Source of the DNA: Thiopseudomonas denitrificans
GTDB taxonomy: Bacteria; Pseudomonadota; Gammaproteobacteria; Pseudomonadales; Pseudomonadaceae
Direction of reading: 5' to 3'
Length of the DNA: 64,000 nt
Assembly: GCF_002866065.1 (NCBI RefSeq)
Contig: NZ_LNJZ01000005.1
Span: 166,143-230,142 of the forward strand
Positions within the stretch are counted from its first letter, which is position 1, and each line of letters begins with the position of its first letter. Shown piece by piece: positions 12,784 through 20,763 of the stretch. The translations under genes were made by a program, and so were the position numbers. The notes beneath the pieces are model-generated. The model was not told the DNA's origin, searched no databases, and saw nothing but the letters and a program-made list of their open reading frames with translations.

Positions 12784-13185
12784 ATGTCTGAAAATGTTGA
12801 ATTGCGTAAGGCTGGTTTGAAGGTCACCTTGCCGCGAGTGAAAATCATGCAAATTCTGGACGCATCCGAACAGCGTCACATGAGTGCCGAAGACGTGTAC
12901 AAGGCCCTGATGGAGGCTGGTGATGATGTCGGGCTGGCCACCGTGTACCGGGTTTTGACCCAGTTCGAGGCTGCAGGCCTGGTGATGCGGCACAACTTCG
13001 ATGGCGGCCATGCAGTGTTCGAGCTGGATGATGGCGAGCACCATGATCATATCGTGTGTGTCGATTCCGGCGAGGTTTTCGAGTTCTTCGATGAAAAAAT
13101 CGAGCAACGGCAAAAAGAAATTGTGGATGACATGGGCTATGAGCTGGTTGACCACAATCTGGTGCTTTACGTGAAGAAAAAGTAA
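12784..13185 (+). CDS. fur: Ferric uptake regulator Fur
   Basis: Fur with Fe2+ represses iron-uptake genes. The 133-residue protein has the winged-helix DNA-binding domain (about 1-83, with AEDVYKALMEAGDDVGLATVYRVLTQ conserved) and a dimer domain with the His-rich metal site GEHHDHIVCVD. As in Pseudomonas Fur, the CxxC pairs of the E. coli protein are absent (VDSGEV, ending YVKKK). The ATG at 12784 matches the Pseudomonas N-terminus MxENxELRKAGLK; an ATG 18 bases upstream is also in frame but less likely. The 100-bp bamE-fur gap should hold both promoters. Confidence 0.97.
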   Translation: MSENVELRKAGLKVTLPRVKIMQILDASEQRHMSAEDVYKALMEAGDDVGLATVYRVLTQFEAAGLVMRHNFDGGHAVFELDDGEHHDHIVCVDSGEVFEFFDEKIEQRQKEIVDDMGYELVDHNLVLYVKKK

Positions 13186-13201
13186 GCAGGTTCCTGCCAT
13201 G

Positions 13202-13236
13202 AAAAACGCCCCGCATGCATCACGGGGCGTTTTTTA
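13202..13236. terminator. Bidirectional terminator between fur and the sulfate-binding protein gene
   Basis: AAAACGCCCCG and CGGGGCGTTTTT enclose a short loop, with A and T runs on the outer sides. It serves both converging genes. Confidence 0.88.
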
Positions 13237-13247
13237 TGGCAGCTGTA

Positions 13248-14249
13248 TCACTTGCCGGACTGGCCGCTATAGATCTGGTCAAATACGCCGCCATCGTTGA
13301 AGTGGGTTTTCTGGATGTCACGCCAGTCGCCAAATGTCTCCTCGACCTGGAACAGATCGATCGGCGGAAAACGGTCGGCAAATTCGGCAAGGATTTCCGG
13401 ATTGCGCGGGCGCAGGTAGTTTTGTGCGGCAATCCGTTGTGCCTCGTCCGACCACAGGTATTCCAGATAGGCCTGGGCCAGTTCGCGACTGCCCTTGCGT
13501 TCGACCACCTTGTCAACGACGGTGACGGGGGGCTCGGCCTGGGCACTGACGCTCGGGTAGACCACTTCGAAAGAACCGGCATCAAACTCGCGGGCAATCA
13601 TCACGGCCTCGTTTTCAAAGGTCAGCAGCACGTCGCCGATCCGGTTCTGCATGAAAGTGCTGGTCGCGCCACGACCGCCGGTATCCATCACCGGCACCTG
13701 GGCAAACAGTTTGCCGACGAAGTCGCGGGCGTCCTGCTCGTTACCGCCGTTTCTCAGCACATAGCCCCAGGCCGACAGGTAGCTATAGCGGGCGTTGCCG
13801 GCGGTTTTCGGGTTGGGGATGATGACCTCGACACCTTCACGTACCAGATCGGGCCAGTCCTGGATGTTCTTCGGGTTACCCTTGCGTACGATCAGTACGG
13901 TGGCGGAGGTAAAGGGTGCGCTGTTATCCGGCAGCCGTGTGGCCCAGTTTTCCGGAATCAGTTTGCCGTGCTCGTACAGGGCATTGATGTCGGTGGCCAT
14001 GTTCATGGTGATGACATCGGCCGGCAGGCCGTCAATTACCGAACGGGCCTGCTTGCTGGAGCCGCCATGGGACATCTGGATCTGGGCCGGTTTGTGGCCT
14101 TGTTCCTGCCAGTGTTTTTGGAAGGCCGGATTGTATTCCTTGTAAAAGTCACGCATCACGTCGTATGAAACGTTCAGCAGGGGCGCGGCGCTGAGCGGCT
14201 GGCTCAGTGCAAGCAGGGCGGTCAGGGAGGCGGCCAGCAAGGGCTTCAT
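13248..14249 (-). CDS. Periplasmic sulfate/thiosulfate-binding protein
   Basis: This 333-residue protein belongs to the Sbp/CysP family that delivers sulfate or thiosulfate to the CysTWA ABC transporter. It has a Sec signal peptide ending near LSAAPLLN and the family motifs NVSYDVMRDFYKEYN, SHGGSSKQARSVIDG, NPKTAGNARYSYL and the C-terminal FPPIDLFQVEETFGDWRDIQKTHF. No cysT, cysW or cysA is adjacent, so the transporter must be encoded elsewhere. An ACGGAG ribosome site precedes the start, and a clear promoter with an AT-rich upstream stretch suggests regulation by a factor such as CysB. The sequence does not separate Sbp from CysP. Confidence 0.92.
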   Translation of the reverse strand: MKPLLAASLTALLALSQPLSAAPLLNVSYDVMRDFYKEYNPAFQKHWQEQGHKPAQIQMSHGGSSKQARSVIDGLPADVITMNMATDINALYEHGKLIPENWATRLPDNSAPFTSATVLIVRKGNPKNIQDWPDLVREGVEVIIPNPKTAGNARYSYLSAWGYVLRNGGNEQDARDFVGKLFAQVPVMDTGGRGATSTFMQNRIGDVLLTFENEAVMIAREFDAGSFEVVYPSVSAQAEPPVTVVDKVVERKGSRELAQAYLEYLWSDEAQRIAAQNYLRPRNPEILAEFADRFPPIDLFQVEETFGDWRDIQKTHFNDGGVFDQIYSGQSGK

Positions 14250-14283
14250 GATGTATAACTCCGTTATGGGTGTGAATGGGCGG

Positions 14284-14311
14284 AGTCTAGGGGAAGTTGC
14301 TTAGAATTCAA
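14284..14311 (-). promoter_or_regulatory. Predicted promoter of the sulfate-binding protein gene
   Basis: On the minus strand TTGAAT (14311-14306), a 16-base spacer and TAGACT (14289-14284) form a sigma-70 promoter about 35 bases before the start codon. An AT-rich stretch (14304-14350) with two GAATTC palindromes lies on and upstream of the -35; such regions often bind CysB, but no CysB site can be proven here. Confidence 0.55.
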
Positions 14312-14397
14312 AAGAATCAAATTGAATTCGTTTATTCTTTATTGTTATTTATAGGTGATGAGCTGCAGTCGTGTCGGGGAGCAGCGGGCCAGACAGC

Positions 14398-14423
14398 AAA
14401 AAGCCCTCAAACGAGGGCTTTTG
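14398..14423 (-). terminator. Terminator after the ETF-QO gene
   Basis: AAAAGCCCTC and GAGGGCTTTT form a 10-bp stem with loop AAAC immediately after the stop codon on the minus strand; it is nearly symmetrical. Confidence 0.85.
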
Positions 14424-14427
14424 CGTG

Positions 14428-16083
14428 TTACATGTTGGGGTAGTTGGGGCCTCCGCCGCCTTCCGGAGCGATCCAGGTGATGTTCTGTGACGGGTCCTTG
14501 ATGTCACAGGTCTTGCAGTGCACGCAGTTTTCCGCGTTGATCTGGATGCGTTTGCCGCCATCGTCATTGTCGACGATTTCATAGACGCCGGCAGGGCAGT
14601 AGCGCTGCGCCGGTTCGTCGTACAGCGGCAGGTGCTTCTCGATGGAGATGTTCGGATCGGCCAGCACAAGATGCACCGGCTGGTTGGCCTCGTGCGCGGT
14701 GTTGGACAGGAACACCGAACTCAGGCGGTCGAAGCTGAGCTTGCCGTCGGGCTTGGGGTAGAGGATTTTCGGTGCTTCGTTGACCTTTTTCAGCTTGGCG
14801 TAGTCCGGCACTGTGTCGCGCAGGGTGACCGGGATCTTGCCGCCGAAGATGTTCTGGTCGATGTAGTTGAAAGCACCGCCCAGGGTGGCACCAAACTTGT
14901 GGATGGCCGGGCCGAAGTTGCGGCTGCGGTACAGCTCGTCGTACAGCCAGCTGCTCTTGTAGCTTTCGGTGTATGCGGTCAGTTCGTCGCCACCTTGGCC
15001 ACCGGCAAGCAGGGCATCAGCGACGGCTTCGGCCGCCAGCATGCCGGATTTCATCGCGGTGTGGTTGCCCTTGATCTTGGCGAAGTTCAGGGTGCCCAGG
15101 TCGCAACCGATCAGGGCACCGCCGGGGAAGACCATTTTCGGGACCGAGTTGAAGCCGCCCTTGGTAATGGCGCGGGCGCCATAGGCAACGCGGGTGCCGC
15201 CTTCCAGGTACTGCCTGACCACCGGGTGGTGCTTGTAGCGCTGGAATTCCTCGAAAGGTGACAGGTGCGGGTTGCTGTAGGACAGGTCGACAATCAGGCC
15301 GACCGCCACCTGGTTGTTTTCCAGGTGATAGAGGAAGGAACCACCCGGGTTGTCGTTGTCCAGCGGCCAGCCGGCGGTGTGTACCACCAGGCCGGGCTTG
15401 TGCTTGGCCGGATCGATGTCCCACAGCTCCTTGATGCCAAGGCCGTAATGCTGCGGGTCGCTGTCCTTGTCCAGCTCGTAACGGGCCTGCAGGCGCTTGC
15501 CGATATGGCCACGGCAGCCTTCGGCAAACAGGGTGTACTTGGCGCGCAGTTCCATGCCCGGGGTGTACATGCCGTCTTTGGGGTTGCCGTCACGGTCAAC
15601 ACCCATGTCGCCGGTCAGGATGCCGTAGACCACGCCATCATCGTTGATCAGGGCGTCCTGGGCAGCGAAGCCGGGGTAGATCTCGACACCGAGGTTTTCT
15701 GCCTGTTCGGCCAGCCAGCGGCACAGGTTGCCCAGGGAGATGATGTAGTTGCCTTCGTTGTGCATGGTTTTGGGCACAAACAGGCCGGGAATTTTCTGGG
15801 CTTTTTCCGGGCCGGTAAACAGGTAGATGTCGTCACCGGTCACGGGGGTATTCAGCGGGGCACCGAGTTCTTTCCAGTCGGGAAACAGCTCGTCGAGCGC
15901 CCGGGTCTCGAATACCGCGCCCGACAGGCTGTGGGCACCCACTTCGGAGCCTTTTTCAACGACACAGACGCTGAGTTCCTGGCCAGCTGCGGCCGCTTTC
16001 TGCTTGAGCCGGCAGGCGGCGGACAGCCCGGCAGGGCCGGCGCCGACGATGACGACATCGAAATCCATAAATTCGCGTTCCAC
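14428..16083 (-). CDS. etfD: Electron-transferring-flavoprotein dehydrogenase (ETF-ubiquinone oxidoreductase)
   Basis: ETF-QO takes electrons from reduced ETF and passes them to the ubiquinone pool at the inner membrane, linking fatty-acid and amino-acid dehydrogenases to respiration. The 551-residue protein starts with the FAD-binding motif [20 protein letters not shown], has GCDLGTLNFAKIKG-type family motifs, and ends in a ferredoxin-like [4Fe-4S] module with Cys in CPAGVYE and CVHCKTC. The GTG at 16083, 7 bases after GAGGAG, matches the Pseudomonas N-terminus MEREY; ATG at 16068 is the alternative. It diverges from etfB-etfA. Confidence 0.97.
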   Translation of the reverse strand: MEREFMDFDVVIVGAGPAGLSAACRLKQKAAAAGQELSVCVVEKGSEVGAHSLSGAVFETRALDELFPDWKELGAPLNTPVTGDDIYLFTGPEKAQKIPGLFVPKTMHNEGNYIISLGNLCRWLAEQAENLGVEIYPGFAAQDALINDDGVVYGILTGDMGVDRDGNPKDGMYTPGMELRAKYTLFAEGCRGHIGKRLQARYELDKDSDPQHYGLGIKELWDIDPAKHKPGLVVHTAGWPLDNDNPGGSFLYHLENNQVAVGLIVDLSYSNPHLSPFEEFQRYKHHPVVRQYLEGGTRVAYGARAITKGGFNSVPKMVFPGGALIGCDLGTLNFAKIKGNHTAMKSGMLAAEAVADALLAGGQGGDELTAYTESYKSSWLYDELYRSRNFGPAIHKFGATLGGAFNYIDQNIFGGKIPVTLRDTVPDYAKLKKVNEAPKILYPKPDGKLSFDRLSSVFLSNTAHEANQPVHLVLADPNISIEKHLPLYDEPAQRYCPAGVYEIVDNDDGGKRIQINAENCVHCKTCDIKDPSQNITWIAPEGGGGPNYPNM

Positions 16084-16154
16084 AGACTATCTCCTCGGTG
16101 TACGGCTTTTATTTATTGTATGCGGCTGAACCGGTGTCCGGGGCAGCGATGGGC

Positions 16155-16183
16155 ATTATATCTACCATGGGCCAAACGGCCAA
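16155..16183 (-). promoter_or_regulatory. Predicted promoter of etfD
   Basis: On the minus strand TTGGCC (16183-16178), a 17-base spacer and a perfect TATAAT (16160-16155) lie about 65 bases before the predicted etfD transcript reaches its start codon. Confidence 0.65.
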
Positions 16184-16185
16184 TG

Positions 16186-16199
16186 CAAACGATCGTTTG
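16186..16199. promoter_or_regulatory. Operator-like palindrome CAAAC-GATC-GTTTG (PsrA-type)
   Basis: A perfect 14-bp palindrome directly upstream of the etfD -35. It matches the motif (G/C)AAAC-N2-4-GTTT(G/C) described for PsrA, a TetR-family regulator of fatty-acid oxidation genes in Pseudomonas. Assignment to PsrA is inference. Confidence 0.6.
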
Positions 16200-16208
16200 A
16201 ATTTTTTT

Positions 16209-16220
16209 CAAACCTGTTTA
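16209..16220. promoter_or_regulatory. Second operator-like dyad CAAAC-CT-GTTTA
   Basis: A near-match to the same (G/C)AAAC-N2-4-GTTT(G/C) motif, 9 bases after the perfect palindrome; only the last base differs. Confidence 0.4.
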
Positions 16221-16268
16221 GAATCGCTTGCAGGGATCTTCCTTTCGGCTGCCATGCTTCGGGTATGG

Positions 16269-16279
16269 GAAACCGTTTG
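16269..16279. promoter_or_regulatory. Third operator-like dyad GAAAC-C-GTTTG
   Basis: The same half-sites with a one-base spacer. It would cover the -35 region of a promoter using the TACAAT at 16291-16296 for etfBA. The shortened spacer makes this the weakest of the three. Confidence 0.35.
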
Positions 16280-16527
16280 GAGCCAACAAATACAATGATC
16301 ATCCCTGCTGACCAGCCTCGTTGCGTGACCAGGCCCGGTCCGGTGATTTCATTGCAAGGAGTTGTCCCGCAGGGGCAGTGACCGGCTATCCCTGTATTGA
16401 CCGCATATCAGGTTGCGTTCAAGATAGCAGGCGTTTTGTGCCTGCGGCGGCTCGCCCCGTGCGACCCTGTATCACTGTCCTGGCTTGCCTTGACGGTTTT
16501 TTATTCACCGGAGATAACGAGGAATCC

Positions 16528-17277
16528 ATGAAGATTCTAGTAGCTGTCAAACGAGTGGTTGACCACAACGTAAAGGTACGCGTAAAGGCGGACAATACCG
16601 GCGTGGAACTGGCCAACGTAAAAATGTCCATGAACCCCTTCTGTGAAATCGGTGTGGAAGAAGCCATCCGCCTGAAGGAAAAAGGCGTCGCCAGTGAAGT
16701 GATCGCGGTGTCCGTCGGTCCTTCCGCTGCCCAGGAGCAACTGCGTACCGCACTGGCACTGGGTGCCGACCGTGCCATTCTGGTCGAGCAGGACGGTGAC
16801 ATCAGCTCGCTGACTGTGGCCAAGCTGCTCAAGGCGCTGGTCGACAAGGAACAGCCGGGTCTGGTCATGCTGGGCAAGCAGGCCATCGATACCGACAACA
16901 ACCAGACCGGCCAGATGCTGGGTGCACTGACCGGCTATGCGCAGGGCACCTTTGCATCCAAAGTTGAGGTGGACGGCGACAAGGTCAACGTTACCCGTGA
17001 AATCGACGGCGGCCTGCAAACCGTTGCACTGAAGCTGCCAGCCATCGTCACTACCGACCTGCGCCTGAACGAGCCGCGCTACGCCAAGCTGCCGGACATC
17101 ATGAAGGCCAAGAAAAAGCCGCTGGATACCGTGACCCCGGCCGACCTGGGCGTGACTGTGGCCTCTACCCTGACCACCCTGAAAGTGGAAGCACCGGCCC
17201 AGCGTAGCGCCGGCATCAAGGTGGCCGACGTGGCCACACTGGTCGAGAAACTGAAGAACGAAGCGAAGGTGATCTAA
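16528..17277 (+). CDS. etfB: Electron transfer flavoprotein subunit beta
   Basis: EtfB binds AMP and, with EtfA, forms the ETF heterodimer that collects electrons from acyl-CoA and other dehydrogenases. The 249-residue protein starts [20 protein letters not shown] and contains the family stretches [17 protein letters not shown] and [23 protein letters not shown]. The open frame extends to 16321, but ACGAGGAATCC before the ATG at 16528 and the conserved N-terminus define the start. Its stop shares one base with the etfA start. Confidence 0.97.
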   Translation: MKILVAVKRVVDHNVKVRVKADNTGVELANVKMSMNPFCEIGVEEAIRLKEKGVASEVIAVSVGPSAAQEQLRTALALGADRAILVEQDGDISSLTVAKLLKALVDKEQPGLVMLGKQAIDTDNNQTGQMLGALTGYAQGTFASKVEVDGDKVNVTREIDGGLQTVALKLPAIVTTDLRLNEPRYAKLPDIMKAKKKPLDTVTPADLGVTVASTLTTLKVEAPAQRSAGIKVADVATLVEKLKNEAKVI

Positions 17278-18206
17278 TGGCTATTCTGGTTATTGCTGAA
17301 CACTCCAACGCTGCGCTGGGTGCAGCAACCCTGAACACCGTGACTGCGGCCAAGGCCATCGGTGGCGACGTTCATGTACTGGTGGCTGGTGCCGGTTGCG
17401 CTGCCGCTGCCGAAGCTGCCGCCAAAATCGATGGCGTGGCCAAGGTGCTGGTGGCTGATGATGCAGCCTACGCCCATCAGTTGCCGGAAAACGTTGCGCC
17501 ACTGGTGGCGGAACAGGGCAAGAGCTACAGTCACGTGCTGGCTCCTGCCACCACCACCGGCAAGAACCTGCTGCCACGCGTGGCCGCGCTGCTGGATACC
17601 GACCAGATTTCTGAAATCATCGCGGTGGAAAGCGCCGATACCTTCAAACGTCCGATCTACGCCGGCAACGCCATTGCCACCGTGCAGTCCAGCGCTGCCA
17701 TCAAGGTGATCACCGTGCGTGGTACCGGTTTTGACGCGGCTGCGGCCGAAGGCGGCTCCGCTGCCATCGAGAATATCGCAGCAGGTGCCGATGCCGGCAT
17801 TTCCAGCTTTGTCGGCGAAGAACTGGCCAAGTCCGACCGTCCCGACCTGACCTCTGCCCGCGTGGTGGTGTCCGGTGGTCGCGGTATGGGCAATGGTGAC
17901 AACTTCGAGATGCTGTACAAGCTGGCTGACAAGCTGGGTGCTGCCGTGGGTGCTTCCCGCGCCGCGGTCGACGCCGGTTTTGTACCGAACGACCTGCAAG
18001 TGGGCCAGACCGGCAAGATTGTTGCTCCTGACCTGTACATTGCCGTGGGCATCTCCGGTGCCATCCAGCACCTGGCCGGCATGAGCGGCTCCAAGGTGAT
18101 CGTGGCGATCAACAAGGACGAGGACGCGCCGATCTTCCAGGTGGCCGACTACGGTCTGGTGGCCGACCTGTTCGAGGTGGTGCCGCAACTGGATGCCGCG
18201 CTGTAA
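17277..18206 (+). CDS. etfA: Electron transfer flavoprotein subunit alpha
   Basis: EtfA carries the FAD of the ETF heterodimer. The 309-residue protein has the N-terminal ETF domain and the C-terminal FAD-binding domain with [38 protein letters not shown] and the ending [15 protein letters not shown]. It is coupled to etfB by a one-base overlap (TAATGG) and is followed by a strong terminator, so etfBA form a two-gene operon divergent from etfD. Confidence 0.97.
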   Translation: MAILVIAEHSNAALGAATLNTVTAAKAIGGDVHVLVAGAGCAAAAEAAAKIDGVAKVLVADDAAYAHQLPENVAPLVAEQGKSYSHVLAPATTTGKNLLPRVAALLDTDQISEIIAVESADTFKRPIYAGNAIATVQSSAAIKVITVRGTGFDAAAAEGGSAAIENIAAGADAGISSFVGEELAKSDRPDLTSARVVVSGGRGMGNGDNFEMLYKLADKLGAAVGASRAAVDAGFVPNDLQVGQTGKIVAPDLYIAVGISGAIQHLAGMSGSKVIVAINKDEDAPIFQVADYGLVADLFEVVPQLDAAL

Positions 18207-18228
18207 CTTTTGCGCATGGGCAAACCGG

Positions 18229-18260
18229 CAAAAAACCCGCTACCATTGGCGGGTTTTTTG
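18229..18260 (+). terminator. Rho-independent terminator after etfA
   Basis: AAAAACCCGC and GCGGGTTTTTT form the stem around TACCATTG, ending in a T run. Confidence 0.9.
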
Positions 18261-18390
18261 TTGCCCCAGATCTGGCAGAGTGATTGGCCGGCCATTCGGT
18301 GTTCGTCCTGGCAAACAGCCCTGTGTGCGTTGTAGAAGCCGGAATTGTGGCGACGAACACCGCCCGTGGTTGTCTGCACTCCGTGTAGAA

Positions 18391-18421
18391 TGATGCTTCG
18401 GCGACCGGCTTGATGCTTCGG
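18391..18421. repeat. Two direct repeats TGATGCTTCGG upstream of the solute-binding protein gene
   Basis: TGATGCTTCGG occurs at 18391-18401 and again at 18411-18421, a spacing of exactly 20 bp (about two helical turns). The palindrome TGGTCATGACCA follows at 18424-18435. This could be an activator-binding region, but no regulator can be named. Confidence 0.4.
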
Positions 18422-18476
18422 GTTGGTCATGACCAGAAAGGGCTGCAAATATGTATGCCCGTTGTCAGGAGGTGCT

Positions 18477-19208
18477 GTGTCCCTTTCATCCCGCAGGTTG
18501 GCGACAACCGCTATGGCTGTGATGGCAGCACTTGTGGCCGGCGCGCTCCGGGCAGAGATCCCGCAACCACCGGTGTGTGAGCGCCTGCAGTTGCTGATTG
18601 CGCCGCAGCAGGCGCGACTGGCCGGCACGGCAGGGCCGCAGTGGGTGGAGGGGCTGGCCCGGCACAGCGGATTGCAATTGCATGTACGGCAGCCGGATGA
18701 TGACGCTGTCGTCAGTTTTGCCTCCGGAGTGCAGGATCTCTGGCTGGGCAGCAGTCTGGAAATGTTGCAGCAGACGGGTGGGCATCCATTGCAGCCGCCG
18801 CTGTGGCAGGAGCAGTACTGGCTCTGGTTTCGTGCCGGCGAACTGACGGATGTGCAGCAGCTGCCGGTGCTGTCAGGCATGCGTGGCGGCTATTGGCCGG
18901 AACAGCTGGAGCAGGGGCAGCTTGCCACGCTGGCGGTACATGTCGGGCTGGATAATTTGCGGGTGCAGGCAGGTCCGGCAGCGGCATTGCAGGCTGTGCT
19001 GGATGGAGACATAGATTTTTTCATGTCGGACAGTGAAACGCTCGCGGTCATCGATGCCGTGAACGACACGGAGGCGCTGGAAGCTCTGGCGCAGCCCTTG
19101 CTCGTCAGACCCTACTATCTGGCGCTAAGCAATAACTCTGCTTGCAAGGACAAAGCGGTTATCGGCCTGCTGGAAGCCGCCATCATCAAGGTGCAGGAGC
19201 AGGAGTAG
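18477..19208 (+). CDS. Orphan periplasmic solute-binding protein (family 3 type)
   Basis: The 243-residue product has a Sec signal peptide (SSRRLATTAMAVMAALVAGALRA, likely cut before EIPQPP) and then a sequence resembling extracellular solute-binding proteins of family 3, including DGDIDFFMSDSE near the C-terminal part. No permease or ATPase gene is adjacent, so it may serve a distant transporter or act as a sensor. I chose the GTG at 18477 because AGGAGG precedes it and the signal peptide then starts normally; ATG at 18429 and TTG at 18423 are alternatives. Cys50 region and CKDK near the end could form a disulfide. Ligand unknown. Confidence 0.72.
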   Translation: MSLSSRRLATTAMAVMAALVAGALRAEIPQPPVCERLQLLIAPQQARLAGTAGPQWVEGLARHSGLQLHVRQPDDDAVVSFASGVQDLWLGSSLEMLQQTGGHPLQPPLWQEQYWLWFRAGELTDVQQLPVLSGMRGGYWPEQLEQGQLATLAVHVGLDNLRVQAGPAAALQAVLDGDIDFFMSDSETLAVIDAVNDTEALEALAQPLLVRPYYLALSNNSACKDKAVIGLLEAAIIKVQEQE

Positions 19209-19243
19209 TACTACAGCTAGCGCGCCGGCGCTGAGCAGGATAC

Positions 19244-19287
19244 AAAAAAGCCCGCAACGGAGAATGTACCGTTGCGGGCTTTTTATT
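19244..19287. terminator. Bidirectional terminator between the solute-binding protein gene and htpX
   Basis: A 16-bp perfect stem (AAAAAGCCCGCAACGG with its complement) and 8-base loop, with A and T runs outside. It serves both converging genes. Confidence 0.92.
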
Positions 19288-19299
19288 GGCGACTGGAGG

Positions 19300-20178
19300 C
19301 TATCCGCGTTGCTGCAGTGCGGCGATGCGCACCTCCAGCGGCGGGTGGCTCATTAGCAGGCCGGCCAGGCCATTCTTGAGGCTGCCGCTGATGCCGAATG
19401 CGGCCAGGCTGTCCGGCATGTGTGACTCAACCTGTCCGGACTCGATCTGCAGGCGGCGCAGGGCGCTGATCATTGCTCCGGTTCCGGCCAGTTGTGCGCC
19501 GGCCTCGTCGGCGCGGAATTCACGCTTGCGCGAGAACCACATGACGATGATGCTGGCCAGAATGCCGAGTACCAGTTCGGCCGCGATGGTGGCGACGTAA
19601 TAACCGATGCCGGGGCCGTCGTTTTCGTTTTTCAGGACCGCCTTGTCGACAAAATTGCCGAAGATGCGGGCGAAAAACATGACAAAGGTGTTCACCACAC
19701 CCTGGATCAGGGTCAGGGTCACCATGTCGCCGTTGGCAACGTGACCGATTTCGTGGGCCAGTACCGCTTCCACTTCCTCGGGAGAGAAACGCTCCAGCAA
19801 ACCCTGGCTGACGGCCACCAGGGAGTTGTTGCGGTTCCAGCCGGTGGCGAAGGCGTTGGCTTCATAGGCAGGGAAAATGCCCACTTCCGGCATGCCGACA
19901 CCGGCATCGCGGGCCAGGCGTTCGACGGTGCTGACCAGCCATTGCTCCTGGCGGGTACGGGGCTGGTCGATGATCTGGGTGCCGGTTGATTTCTTGGCCA
20001 TCCATTTTGACAGGAACAGCGAGATGAATGAGCCGGTAAAGCCGAATACCGCACAGAAAATCAGCAGGTCGCCGTGGTTCTGTCCGGTGTAGCGGTCAAC
20101 CCCCAGCAGTTTCAGGGTAATGCTGGCAACTACCAGCACGGCAAGGTTGGTCGCGAGAAACAGCAAGATGCGCATCAT
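19300..20178 (-). CDS. htpX: Membrane zinc protease HtpX
   Basis: HtpX degrades misfolded inner-membrane proteins and is part of envelope stress control. The 292-residue protein has four predicted membrane segments (two N-terminal, about 4-25 and 37-57; two after the active site) and the zinc motif HEIGH at residues 142-146, with the third ligand in FRADEAGA. The start [16 protein letters not shown] matches Pseudomonas HtpX. The order htpX-hypothetical-alaA on one strand is also the Pseudomonas order, although a 150-bp gap separates it from the next gene. Confidence 0.96.
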   Translation of the reverse strand: MMRILLFLATNLAVLVVASITLKLLGVDRYTGQNHGDLLIFCAVFGFTGSFISLFLSKWMAKKSTGTQIIDQPRTRQEQWLVSTVERLARDAGVGMPEVGIFPAYEANAFATGWNRNNSLVAVSQGLLERFSPEEVEAVLAHEIGHVANGDMVTLTLIQGVVNTFVMFFARIFGNFVDKAVLKNENDGPGIGYYVATIAAELVLGILASIIVMWFSRKREFRADEAGAQLAGTGAMISALRRLQIESGQVESHMPDSLAAFGISGSLKNGLAGLLMSHPPLEVRIAALQQRG

Positions 20179-20328
20179 GATGCGTAGAGCTCCAAGTTTG
20201 AAAAGAGAGGTATTTTAATGGTGGCAGTGCCTGCAAATGCAAGTATTCATGATGATTTTATTGCAGTCCGTACCGTATTGGTGGCCGGTGGCAAGGCGGG
20301 GCGACAGGGGTTTCTGGCATGTTACCGA

Positions 20329-20757
20329 TCAGTCGATGGCAAAAAAATGCTGCATGGCACTGATCAAGGCTTCGCTGTCGCGGCTGCCCAGGTGGCGGCG
20401 CAGCTGGTGCGCCAGGCTGCCCTGTGCGCGCCGGATGCTGGCCGGCACAGCGGCCAGTTCGCCGGCAAAAGGATGTTGTGTGCCGGCCAGGCGAACAAAG
20501 GCTTTTTCGCTCAGCTCGGCCTGATCAAGTGCCTCATGGCCCAGGGTGCCGAGATGGCGGATATAGCCCTCGCTGGCCAGCCACAATAATGTGCTCAGAC
20601 AATGCTGCTGGCGCGGGTGGGGCAGGCCGACTTCGTCCGGCGGCAATACGCCAACCATATCGTCCAGGTACAGGGTGACCGGCCGCGGAAAGGACTGGTA
20701 CAGCATGACCAGTCCCAGTGCGGCATCCCGGTAGAAGTCGTCAATATGCAGGTCCAT
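20329..20757 (-). CDS. Conserved hypothetical protein between alaA and htpX
   Basis: A 142-residue soluble protein (MDLHIDDFYRDAALGLVMLYQSFPRP) starting 6 bases after the alaA stop and so probably cotranscribed with it. Pseudomonas genomes carry a protein of similar size at this position. It has no signal peptide or membrane helix; the sequence (GVLPPDEVGLPHPRQQHCLSTLLWLASEGYIRH) suggests a winged-helix-like fold, but I cannot assign a function. Confidence 0.85.
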   Translation of the reverse strand: MDLHIDDFYRDAALGLVMLYQSFPRPVTLYLDDMVGVLPPDEVGLPHPRQQHCLSTLLWLASEGYIRHLGTLGHEALDQAELSEKAFVRLAGTQHPFAGELAAVPASIRRAQGSLAHQLRRHLGSRDSEALISAMQHFFAID

Positions 20758-20763
20758 TGCGGT

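Larger units (their letters stand above)
16084..16527. other. Divergent regulatory region between etfD and etfB (444 bp)
   Basis: No gene is apparent. The etfD-proximal half holds a consensus-like promoter and three dyads of the form (C/G)AAAC-N-GTTTG, annotated separately. A TACAAT at 16291-16296 could be the -10 of an etfB promoter, leaving a leader of about 225 nt in which I see nothing recognisable. Confidence 0.6.
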
